Assembly: GCF_900451195.1 (NCBI RefSeq)
Contig: NZ_UGHR01000001.1
Coordinates: 2,790,001 to 2,854,000, forward strand
DNA length: 64,000 nucleotides
Direction of reading: 5' to 3'
Origin: Iodobacter fluviatilis
Lineage (GTDB): Bacteria; Pseudomonadota; Gammaproteobacteria; Burkholderiales; Chitinibacteraceae
The notes beneath the pieces are model-generated. The model was not told the DNA's origin and made no database searches. It saw only the letters and a list, made by a program, of their open reading frames with translations. Both the position numbers and the translations under genes were made by a program. Of this stretch, positions 55,534 to 64,000 are shown piece by piece. Numbering within the stretch: position 1 is the stretch's first letter; each line of letters opens with the position of its first letter.

Positions 55534-58221
55534 TAAATGGCCCTGGATGTATTTCACAGGCAGCCATTTTTCTATTTCTAATTGCAGCGCATCAATGCTG
55601 ATGGGCTTAGATAAAAATCCATTCATGCCTGCATCAAGGCAACGCCGCATATCTTCTTTAAAGGCATTTGCGGTCAGGGCTAGAATAACTATATTTTTTT
55701 TATCATTTTCTAAATTACGGATTGTACGTGTCGCCTCAAAACCATCCATTTCCGGCATCTGGCAATCCATCAGCACCAAATCATAATTTTGCTGCTCAAC
55801 GGCTTTCACAGCGGCCAAACCATCGCCCACCACATCAACCCGGAAACCCATTTTCTCTAGCATTAATACGGCAATTTTCTGATTTAATAAATTATCCTCT
55901 GCCAGCAATAAATAGGGCTTAATCACCGCCCTTTGCTCTTCAATCACACCCATTGTCAGCAATTCACGCGCGGGAGGCTTTCCCTCGGACAAACTAAACA
56001 CCACTTCTAGGCAACCGTATAATTGCGATGTGCGAATCGGTTTACTTAAAAACGCGGTGAATCCTGCCTGCTGAGCCATACCCGTTTGCCCCACGCCGCC
56101 AATAGAGCTTAACAACACCAGCGGCATATCGGCATGGGCAGGCATTGCATTAATGGATTTAGCCAGCGAGAAGCCATCCATATAAGGCATATGGCCATCC
56201 AGAAAGGCCACACTAAAATCATTACCTTCATTGAGCCTGAGTAAAGCCGCCACAGCCGAGCCAAAAGCTTCGGTTTCTAAACCCATAGATTGCAATTGCA
56301 GCGAGAGTAATTCCCGGTTTGCTGCTAAATCATCCACAATTAAAACCCGCTTTCCTTTTAAACTTAATGGCAAAGAAGGCGGTAACACATTAACCTTGGC
56401 ACGGTTTAATATAATTTCAAACCAGAAAGTAGCGCCTTTATTGGGCTCGCTGATCACATCTATTTTTCCGCCCATCGCTTCCGCAAGACGTTTACAGATT
56501 GAAAGCCCAAGCCCTGTTCCACCAAAACGACGCGTCGTGGAGGCATCTGCCTGAGAAAAAGGCTGAAATAAAATCGCTCTTATTTCTGGATCAATTCCAA
56601 TACCATGATCTTCCACTTCGATATGCAATTGATATTGATCATGATATACCGCCTGTGCCCTGACTCGGATTAATACAGGGCCAGCAGAGCTAAATTTAAT
56701 CGCATTATTAAGCAGGTTTAAAACAATCTGCCTCAGCCGCACCGGATCGCCATTCAGCCGCCATGGAACCGAAGGATCAACAAGGCCGACCAATTCCAAT
56801 CTTTTCTCAACGGCTTTAGCGGCCACTAACTCCAGTGATTCTTCAATAGAGCGGCGCAAATCAAAATCAATATATTCCAGCTCTAATTTACCCGCTTCAA
56901 TTTTAGAAAAATCCAGCAAATCATTAATTTGTGATAATAATGCATCTCCGCCGGTATTAATTGATTCTAAAAAGTCCTTTTGCTGTGGGGTCAGTTCGGT
57001 ATCCAGCAGTAAGGCAGAAAACCCCAGAATAGCATTCAGGGGGGTGCGTATTTCATGGCTCATATTCGCCAGAAAGTCACTTTTTGTCTGATTAGCCCTG
57101 TCTGCGGCCAACTTGGCCTCTCTTAATGTCATGGCTAATTGCCGGGTTGATTCTTCTACCCTTTTCCGATCGGATATATCATTTAACAAACCCTGCAACA
57201 TATCTTCTTCAATCGGATTTAGCACCAAGCTCAGCCATTTATTTTCTTTCTCCTCGATAAAAGACACAAAAATATCTTCACTTACGCCTTTGTTTTCTCT
57301 CAGCGATAATTCAATCAACTCGCAACATTTAGCCGAAGCTTCTCCCATATATTCCTGCAGCATTCTGACAGGGGAATGAGACAGCGAGGGCTCTTTCAGC
57401 CCAAGCACACGGGCAAAGGCCCGATTATAAGAATATAAACGGCCAAAACGATCTACAACAAAAATACCGGTTTCAGCATTTTCAAAAATGGCCCTGAATT
57501 TCTTTTCTTCAATCCCACGCTGAATTCGCAAATTGCGCTCATCATCTAAAATCATCACAAGGCGGTTTAATAATGCATTAACGTCATCAACCAACCGCCC
57601 AATTTCATCGTGCTGATGTCCGGCAGGAATATTTAATTTTGCGCCTAATTCAGCAGATAAATGATGCAAACGGTCAGAGATGTTTTTAATGGGCCGGGTA
57701 ATCAATTTAAGGACCATCAGCACTACCGCGCAGGCTACAACAAAAGCCTGCATCAGCAGTAAATAAACCACCAGCAAGGAGCGCTCGGCCACGCTTTGCT
57801 GAATCACATCCGGATTTAAATCCAGCATGATTTTGCAAACCACTTCCTGGGAATTAAATGGCGATGTGACTTGCCGTACGATTTGCCCGCCACCTAATAA
57901 TTGTAAATCTTCTTTAACCTCGCCTACCTGAGCCAGAATATGACTGTCATTCTGAATCATTACCTGGCTGATAAAATGATTTTTAAGCAGGCCCCGCCCG
58001 ACTTCTGCGGCCAAATTTTTATCATTTAAAAAACAGGCTATTTTTACGGTGTCTTCAACCGTACTGAGTAATTCATTCATGCGTATTTGATGCTGAGCGC
58101 GCTCTTTTTTTGCCATTACCACATAAGTCATACCTGAGAAAACAGCACCGGCAAGTAAGGCGATACAAAGCACAATAGCTGCGCTGCGAAAAACCAAGCT
58201 GGTACTAAATACATTCAGCAT
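55531..58221 (-). CDS. Membrane hybrid histidine kinase (HAMP-PAS-HisKA-HATPase-REC-REC)
   Basis: 896 residues. Helix 1 about 12-34, periplasmic domain about 38-155, helix 2 about 157-175. HAMP about 175-230, PAS about 240-350 (FENAETGIFVVD), HisKA with [10 protein letters not shown], HATPase with NLLNNAIKFS and GGTGLGLSI. First receiver: FLDGHMPYMDG; second: LMDCQMPEMDG. No Hpt domain is present, so a separate Hpt protein is needed. Lies downstream of a PstS-like protein and an outer-membrane barrel, which are likely its signal partners. Confidence 0.95.
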   Translation of the reverse strand: MLNVFSTSLVFRSAAIVLCIALLAGAVFSGMTYVVMAKKERAQHQIRMNELLSTVEDTVKIACFLNDKNLAAEVGRGLLKNHFISQVMIQNDSHILAQVGEVKEDLQLLGGGQIVRQVTSPFNSQEVVCKIMLDLNPDVIQQSVAERSLLVVYLLLMQAFVVACAVVLMVLKLITRPIKNISDRLHHLSAELGAKLNIPAGHQHDEIGRLVDDVNALLNRLVMILDDERNLRIQRGIEEKKFRAIFENAETGIFVVDRFGRLYSYNRAFARVLGLKEPSLSHSPVRMLQEYMGEASAKCCELIELSLRENKGVSEDIFVSFIEEKENKWLSLVLNPIEEDMLQGLLNDISDRKRVEESTRQLAMTLREAKLAADRANQTKSDFLANMSHEIRTPLNAILGFSALLLDTELTPQQKDFLESINTGGDALLSQINDLLDFSKIEAGKLELEYIDFDLRRSIEESLELVAAKAVEKRLELVGLVDPSVPWRLNGDPVRLRQIVLNLLNNAIKFSSAGPVLIRVRAQAVYHDQYQLHIEVEDHGIGIDPEIRAILFQPFSQADASTTRRFGGTGLGLSICKRLAEAMGGKIDVISEPNKGATFWFEIILNRAKVNVLPPSLPLSLKGKRVLIVDDLAANRELLSLQLQSMGLETEAFGSAVAALLRLNEGNDFSVAFLDGHMPYMDGFSLAKSINAMPAHADMPLVLLSSIGGVGQTGMAQQAGFTAFLSKPIRTSQLYGCLEVVFSLSEGKPPARELLTMGVIEEQRAVIKPYLLLAEDNLLNQKIAVLMLEKMGFRVDVVGDGLAAVKAVEQQNYDLVLMDCQMPEMDGFEATRTIRNLENDKKNIVILALTANAFKEDMRRCLDAGMNGFLSKPISIDALQLEIEKWLPVKYIQGHL

Positions 58222-58269
58222 ACCAATCGCTTTGCGAAATTTGCAAAAAACAAAGGCATATCGCTTTTA

Positions 58270-58689
58270 TCACCGGTTAAAATCAAAAACAACTTTCACT
58301 TTGTCGGTGACCTTACTCTTATCGCAATAGGCTATATAATTAATATTACTTGCCACCATTTGAATCACTGCATCACTGTTTTCTATGAGCAAGGGCGGGG
58401 CAACCTGCCCTGAAAACTTAAGCCGGGCCCAATAAGAATCGACCTCGGCTAATTCCTTATTTAATAAACCACGATAAAATTGCTCTCTTCCTGATACAGG
58501 GTGCAGTACATCCAAAGGCATTGCGCTTTGCCCGGATGGAAATTTACGATAGCGGCCCATAAAGATATTAATAACTTCTGCTTTGCTCAATTGTGTAACG
58601 CCGCTATTAGGATGCACAATCACTACCCAATCGCTACCCCACGCTATATTTGCAAATAAAAGGCTGATAAAGAAAAAGAGGTTTCTCAT
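58270..58689 (-). CDS. PstS-like periplasmic binding protein, short form
   Basis: 139 residues from ATG 58689 (AAGGTG upstream). Signal peptide about 1-18 (LFFFISLLFANIAWGS). The mature part, VVIVHPNSGVTQLSKAEVINIFMGR and onwards (about residues 22-46), is typical of short phosphate-ABC-type substrate-binding domains. It keeps only one lobe plus the hinge and lacks a transporter. It lies between an outer-membrane barrel gene (11-base gap) and a hybrid kinase (48-base gap), which suggests ligand sensing rather than uptake. Confidence 0.85.
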   Translation of the reverse strand: MRNLFFFISLLFANIAWGSDWVVIVHPNSGVTQLSKAEVINIFMGRYRKFPSGQSAMPLDVLHPVSGREQFYRGLLNKELAEVDSYWARLKFSGQVAPPLLIENSDAVIQMVASNINYIAYCDKSKVTDKVKVVFDFNR

Positions 58690-58699
58690 CAAGATCACC

Positions 58700-59947
58700 T
58701 TAGAAAATAAAATCTAAGGTCAAGCTGTAAATGGTTGCGCGTCCATCCCAGCTAGGCTGTTTATTTGCCCACTGAAATGAATCCCGGCCATCAACCCGAT
58801 CGACTTGAAATTTAAGATCTAAATTGCGCATTACATCGTAACGCACACCCAAAGAATAGGTAGATTGATCGTTCAAAGGATAAGGCTGAATCAGCCTAGA
58901 TAAACCATTAACCTGAGAAAATGCAGGTATATCTGGCAACCCCACATCGTGCTTAATGACTTTAGGTTTGACGATGGAATAAGAAACATAGGGGGTAAAC
59001 GGGCCAACGCGATAAGCCAGCATTAAATATCCGGCATCATTATCCGGGTAAGAAATGGTGGTCGCTAATAATCTGCGCAGCATCAGCTGAATTTGCAAAG
59101 GACCATTATCATAAATCATACCGGCTGAGATAAATTCAACCATTTTCCCTTTAATCATGGCATCGTCTGCAAATTGTGCAGGGCCAGGAAAGGACTGAAG
59201 CTGAGGCGAGCGCAATACATTTAGCAACAGATCTAAATCGGGTAATTCATTTTCCAAATTTAAGCGGGCATAGCCCACTCTGAATTGCCAGTTTTGTAAT
59301 TGATAATCTAAATACCCACCCCAGAGCGGTGAGCCACTTAAATCCAGTGAGTGATCTGAACCCTGAACGGGAAGCTTTTCGCGGGCATAGCCCATGGCTA
59401 ATTCAAGCCGCGCAATGCCCTCTCCTATGGGATGTTTTAAAACAACATCCACGCCATCCAGATAGCTGATAGGCAAGCCACCGTAATAATCCACCGGCGG
59501 GCGCACCGGCAAATAGGAATACCCCACACTCCTTGAGTCTGCCTGCATATACACATCAAAACCCAGCCGCCCGATACGCGCTTGCACACTGTCATTTGGG
59601 GTATATTTAACAAAACCCCAATTTAATTCAGGGGTGTAGCTATTGTCATAGCGCCGATGGCTGAGAAGCTGAGCCGATGCAGAAACTTCTGCATTAATTT
59701 TTGCATCCAGCTGCAGGCCTAATAAGGAATCCAAGCCAAAATCAAGCTGCCGTGTGTAACCTGCACCTTCCCGCTGCGATAAATCTCGTAAAAAATCGGC
59801 CTGATCGGTGCTGTTATAAACCGCGCCCAAGGTGGCAAAGCCACTCAGCGAAAACAGATCTTGCTCAGCGTATTCCTCTGCCCGCCCCAAGCCGGGTAGC
59901 AGCATCAACAACAACATCAAAGGATATCGAATCAAGTATCTGAACAT
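58700..59947 (-). CDS. Outer-membrane beta-barrel protein, porin-like
   Basis: 415 residues with a signal peptide (about 1-23, LLLMLLPGLGRA). The mature protein shows alternating strands with aromatic girdles and ends TIYSLTLDFIF, the terminal-Phe signature of outer-membrane barrels. Sequence features such as LSGFATLGAVYNS and ARIGRLGFDVYMQADSRSVGYSYLPV resemble porins found near sensor proteins. First gene of the three-gene operon. Confidence 0.85.
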   Translation of the reverse strand: MFRYLIRYPLMLLLMLLPGLGRAEEYAEQDLFSLSGFATLGAVYNSTDQADFLRDLSQREGAGYTRQLDFGLDSLLGLQLDAKINAEVSASAQLLSHRRYDNSYTPELNWGFVKYTPNDSVQARIGRLGFDVYMQADSRSVGYSYLPVRPPVDYYGGLPISYLDGVDVVLKHPIGEGIARLELAMGYAREKLPVQGSDHSLDLSGSPLWGGYLDYQLQNWQFRVGYARLNLENELPDLDLLLNVLRSPQLQSFPGPAQFADDAMIKGKMVEFISAGMIYDNGPLQIQLMLRRLLATTISYPDNDAGYLMLAYRVGPFTPYVSYSIVKPKVIKHDVGLPDIPAFSQVNGLSRLIQPYPLNDQSTYSLGVRYDVMRNLDLKFQVDRVDGRDSFQWANKQPSWDGRATIYSLTLDFIF

Positions 59948-60120
59948 CTTCCTTTCCCGGCTCCTGCTTTACCCAACTTTATACTGACACCTCCTTGAAG
60001 ATAGCTAAGAAGCGCATAACATCAAGCTCTGGCTGCTTAATCTGGTTTTTATAACAAAAAAACACGAAAACCCTTCTTGAAGCTTACCAAGCATAGGGAT
60101 AATGAAAGTTACAGGCAAAA

Positions 60121-60144
60121 AAAACGCCTCTGATGAGGCGTTTT
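60121..60144 (-). terminator. Terminator of the aminotransferase gene
   Basis: AAAACGCCTC-TGAT-GAGGCGTTTT, 10-bp stem with T-rich tail on the minus strand, 15 bases past the stop codon at 60159. Confidence 0.9.
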
Positions 60145-60158
60145 AATCAATTCAGTCT

Positions 60159-61373
<1,215 letters not shown>

Positions 61374-61394
61374 TTATTTAAATAAACATAAAAA

Positions 61395-61502
61395 CGGCGG
61401 GTCCGATTTTGTATCGTAACCCGCCGCTGATGCTTTATTCAATACTCAAGCGTATTAATTGCAATGCTAAACAGCCCCTTTCCTTTAATAAAAGGGGCTG
61501 TT
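61395..61502 (-). terminator. Two stem-loops between ppsA and the aminotransferase gene
   Basis: AACAGCCCCTTT/AAAGGGGCTGTT (61470-61502) is close behind the ppsA stop. CGGCGGGT/ACCCGCCG (61395-61426) is followed on the minus strand by TTTTTATG. Read from ppsA towards argD, the second has the better T run. Confidence 0.75.
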
Positions 61503-61506
61503 CAGC

Positions 61507-63879
61507 TTATTTTGCTGCTGCACCTGATAAATACAACCATGTTTCCACTACGGTATCTGGATTCAGAGAAATCGTTTCGATTCCTTCTTCTACCAGCCAC
61601 TGCGCGAAATCAGGGTGATCCGATGGGCCTTGGCCACAAATCCCCACGTATTTATTGGCTTTGCGGCAGGCTTTAATCGCCATCGACAACATGGCTTTCA
61701 CCGCATCATCACGCTCGTCAAAAGAAGTTGAAACCGGGCCACCTGAATCACGGTCAATCCCCAGCGTCAGCTGAGTCATGTCGTTAGAGCCAATCGAGAA
61801 CCCATCAAAGAAGTGAAGGAATTGATCAGCCAGCACCGCATTAGCAGGAATCTCGCACATCATGATCACACGCAAGCCGTTTTCGCCACGCTTCAGACCA
61901 TTACGCTCCAGCAATTCGATCACGCATTCGGCTTCTTTCAGGGTTCGGACAAAGGGAATCATCACTTCCACATTGGTCAGGCCCATTACATCGCGTACTT
62001 TTTTAACGGCGCGGCATTCCAGCTCAAAGCAATCACGGAAGCTCTTATCCACATAGCGCGCTGCACCACGGAAACCAATCATCGGGTTTTCTTCGTGTGG
62101 CTCGTATTCTGTACCACCGATCAAATTAGCGTATTCGTTCGACTTAAAGTCTGACAAGCGCACAATGACTTTTTTCGGCGAGTAAGCAGCAGCAAGCGTG
62201 GAAATCCCTTCAGCCAGCTTATCAACATAAAAATCAACGGCCGTGCGATAGCCCGCAATACGCTCTTCAACCTGCGCTTTCAGCTCAGGCTGCAAATGTG
62301 GGTAGGCCAGCAGTGCCTTTGGATGCACGCCAATCATGCGGTTAATGATAAATTCTAAACGCGCCAAGCCCACGCCTTCATTCGGCAACTGGCAAAATTC
62401 AAACGCCAGCTCTGGGTTACCCACGTTCATCATAATTTTAACGGGCGATTCTGGCATATGACTGAGCGAAGTATCCATACGCTCAAACTTCAGAATCCCT
62501 TCGTAGACATTACCAGTATCGCCTTCGGCACATGATACGGTGACCAGATCACCTTCTTTTAAGACGCGAGTTGCGTCACCACACCCTACCACGGCCGGAA
62601 TACCTAATTCACGCGCAATAATTGCGGCGTGGCAGGTACGGCCACCACGGTTGGTCACGATGGCCGAAGCACGTTTCATAACCGGCTCCCAATCAGGATC
62701 GGTCATATCAGAAACCAGCACATCACCTGCTTCTACACGGTCCATTTCAGACACGTCACGAATCACACGAACACGGCCCTGGCCAATTTTTTGCCCTACG
62801 GAGCGGCCTTCAGCCAGCACCTTGCCGCTTTCCAGCATGCGGAATTTGGTCAGTTTTTCGGCATTGCTTTCTTGCGATTTCACTGTTTCCGGGCGCGCTT
62901 GCAGGATGTAGAGCTTGCCATCAATCCCGTCGCGGCCCCATTCCACATCCATGGCACGGCCATAGTGTTCTTCAATCGTCAGGGCGTAGCCAGCCAATTC
63001 TTCTACTTCTGCATCGCTGATCGAAAACTTACGACGCTCAGCTGGATCAACATCAACGGTTTTAACAGATTTGCCTGCAACCGCTTCAAGATCGAATTCC
63101 ATCTTGATGGCTTTACCGCCTAAATGGCGACGCACAATCGCCGGGCGGCCAGCGCGCAGCGTTGGCTTATGCACGTAAAACTCATCAGGATTAACCGCAC
63201 CCTGCACCACGGTTTCGCCAAGGCCATAAGAGGCCGTGACAAACACCACCTGATCAAAACCGGTTTCGGTATCAATGGTAAATAACACGCCGGCAGCGCC
63301 CACGTCCGAGCGCACCATGCGCTGAATACCTGCAGACAAGGCGACCAGTTTATGATCAAAGCCTTTGTGTACGCGGTAGGAAATAGCGCGGTCGTTGTAG
63401 AGGGATGCAAAGACTTCTTTCATCGCCACTAAAACATTTTCAAAGCCACGGATATTCAAGAATGTTTCTTGCTGACCCGCAAATGATGCATCAGGTAAAT
63501 CTTCGGCGGTCGCAGAAGATCGCACTGCAACAGTTACATCGTCGCCAAGCAGTTTATAATGCTCACGAATCTCGGCTTCTAATTGTTCGGGGAAAGGCGT
63601 TTCCAAAATCCAGCTACGAATTTGCTTACCTACCGTGGCAAGCGCACGGACATCATCGACATCCAAGGTGCTCATGATCGCATCGATACGATCCGCAAGC
63701 CCTTGTTGGGCCAGAAATTGCCGGTATGCTGCAGCGGTGGTCGCAAAACCACCGGGTACACGAACGCCTTTTTCTGTAAGCTGAGAGATCATCTCACCGA
63801 GCGAGGCGTTTTTACCGCCTACTTGTTCTACATCGTGCATGCGCAGATGAGCGAAATCGATCACATAGCGTTCGGACAT
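61507..63879 (-). CDS. ppsA: Phosphoenolpyruvate synthase
   Basis: 790 residues from ATG 63879 (MSERYVIDF), in line with E. coli PpsA (792); an open frame to 63981 is upstream. Converts pyruvate, ATP and water to PEP, AMP and phosphate in gluconeogenesis. N-terminal ATP-grasp domain (about 15-345; [10 protein letters not shown]), the swivelling phospho-His domain ([19 protein letters not shown], His in the middle) and the C-terminal PEP/pyruvate barrel with the Cys in [12 protein letters not shown]. All active residues are intact. Usually regulated by a PpsR kinase-phosphatase encoded divergently, which would be beyond the right edge. Confidence 0.97.
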   Translation of the reverse strand: MSERYVIDFAHLRMHDVEQVGGKNASLGEMISQLTEKGVRVPGGFATTAAAYRQFLAQQGLADRIDAIMSTLDVDDVRALATVGKQIRSWILETPFPEQLEAEIREHYKLLGDDVTVAVRSSATAEDLPDASFAGQQETFLNIRGFENVLVAMKEVFASLYNDRAISYRVHKGFDHKLVALSAGIQRMVRSDVGAAGVLFTIDTETGFDQVVFVTASYGLGETVVQGAVNPDEFYVHKPTLRAGRPAIVRRHLGGKAIKMEFDLEAVAGKSVKTVDVDPAERRKFSISDAEVEELAGYALTIEEHYGRAMDVEWGRDGIDGKLYILQARPETVKSQESNAEKLTKFRMLESGKVLAEGRSVGQKIGQGRVRVIRDVSEMDRVEAGDVLVSDMTDPDWEPVMKRASAIVTNRGGRTCHAAIIARELGIPAVVGCGDATRVLKEGDLVTVSCAEGDTGNVYEGILKFERMDTSLSHMPESPVKIMMNVGNPELAFEFCQLPNEGVGLARLEFIINRMIGVHPKALLAYPHLQPELKAQVEERIAGYRTAVDFYVDKLAEGISTLAAAYSPKKVIVRLSDFKSNEYANLIGGTEYEPHEENPMIGFRGAARYVDKSFRDCFELECRAVKKVRDVMGLTNVEVMIPFVRTLKEAECVIELLERNGLKRGENGLRVIMMCEIPANAVLADQFLHFFDGFSIGSNDMTQLTLGIDRDSGGPVSTSFDERDDAVKAMLSMAIKACRKANKYVGICGQGPSDHPDFAQWLVEEGIETISLNPDTVVETWLYLSGAAAK

Positions 63880-64000
63880 GGTGCGGGCCTTATTGAAATG
63901 TTGCGTTGCGATAAACTGAGTGCATTTTAGGCTGAGAGCGCCCAGAGAAAACTCAGGATAAACCATTACAGGAAAATCCATTACTTGTGCACAGACGGAA
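63880..64000. other. Upstream region of ppsA
   Basis: About 120 bases to the right edge. It holds the ppsA promoter side and probably the start of a divergent gene outside the window. No complete gene is seen. Confidence 0.4.

Overview
The window looks like chromosomal DNA of a free-living Gram-negative betaproteobacterium, most like the Neisseriales/Chromobacteriaceae (Iodobacter-type). This rests on the gene mix (RatA/RnfH pair, HAE1-type RND pump with NodT-type outer-membrane factor, NAGSA/acetylornithine-type aminotransferase, PEP synthase) and protein character. No 16S or other phylogenetic marker lies in the window, so the placement is an inference. I see no tRNA, rRNA, CRISPR array, insertion sequence, phage or plasmid gene.

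Layout. 1-5.4 kb: the 5' part of a DUF5666 repeat lipoprotein, divergent from flavohaemoglobin hmp, then mgtE preceded by a clear M-box (ykoK) Mg2+ riboswitch. 5.4-7.7 kb: dnaB, divergent from ratA-rnfH. 7.7-13.2 kb: one minus-strand operon, rsbR(globin)-rsbS-rsbT-rsbX followed by a tandem hybrid histidine kinase. This is a Gram-negative stressosome with an oxygen- or haem-type sensor and a phosphorelay output. 13.5-20.2 kb: a small DUF4124 protein, then a glycan cluster (clan GH-A hydrolase, GH125 exo-alpha-mannosidase, AGE-type sugar epimerase). 20.4-28 kb: small membrane and secreted proteins of unknown role, a GNAT acetyltransferase, DUF445 and YaiI family proteins, and an unrecognised 576-residue repeat protein. 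28-37.4 kb: a complete K+ uptake locus, [smORF]-kdpF-kdpA-kdpB-[zinc-ribbon smORF]-kdpC-kdpD-kdpE, broken up by two REP-like palindromic repeats and preceded by a KdpE-box-like site. 37.9-43.5 kb: an L7/L12-like small protein, an NTF2-like protein, a GIY-YIG protein with a RAMA-like tail, a chemoreceptor and a YfbK-like VWA lipoprotein. 43.6-47 kb: an arsenic operon (arsR-arsI-arsC-acr3) lying between a decayed copy and an intact copy of the same small gene. 47-55.5 kb: a two-component system divergent from a small secreted repeat protein and a tripartite RND efflux operon. 55.5-60 kb: an operon of beta-barrel protein, PstS-like binding protein and hybrid histidine kinase. 60.1-63.9 kb: argD/astC-type aminotransferase and ppsA.

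How parts may work together. The window is rich in environmental sensing: a stressosome feeding a phosphorelay, a second hybrid kinase with its own predicted periplasmic binding protein, KdpDE for K+ limitation, an Mg2+ riboswitch, ArsR for arsenite, and an OmpR-type pair beside an efflux pump. The most unusual element is the stressosome module. Its RsbS-like scaffold has lost both residues that RsbT phosphorylates in Bacillus, while the RsbT ATPase motifs and the RsbR phospho-sites are kept.
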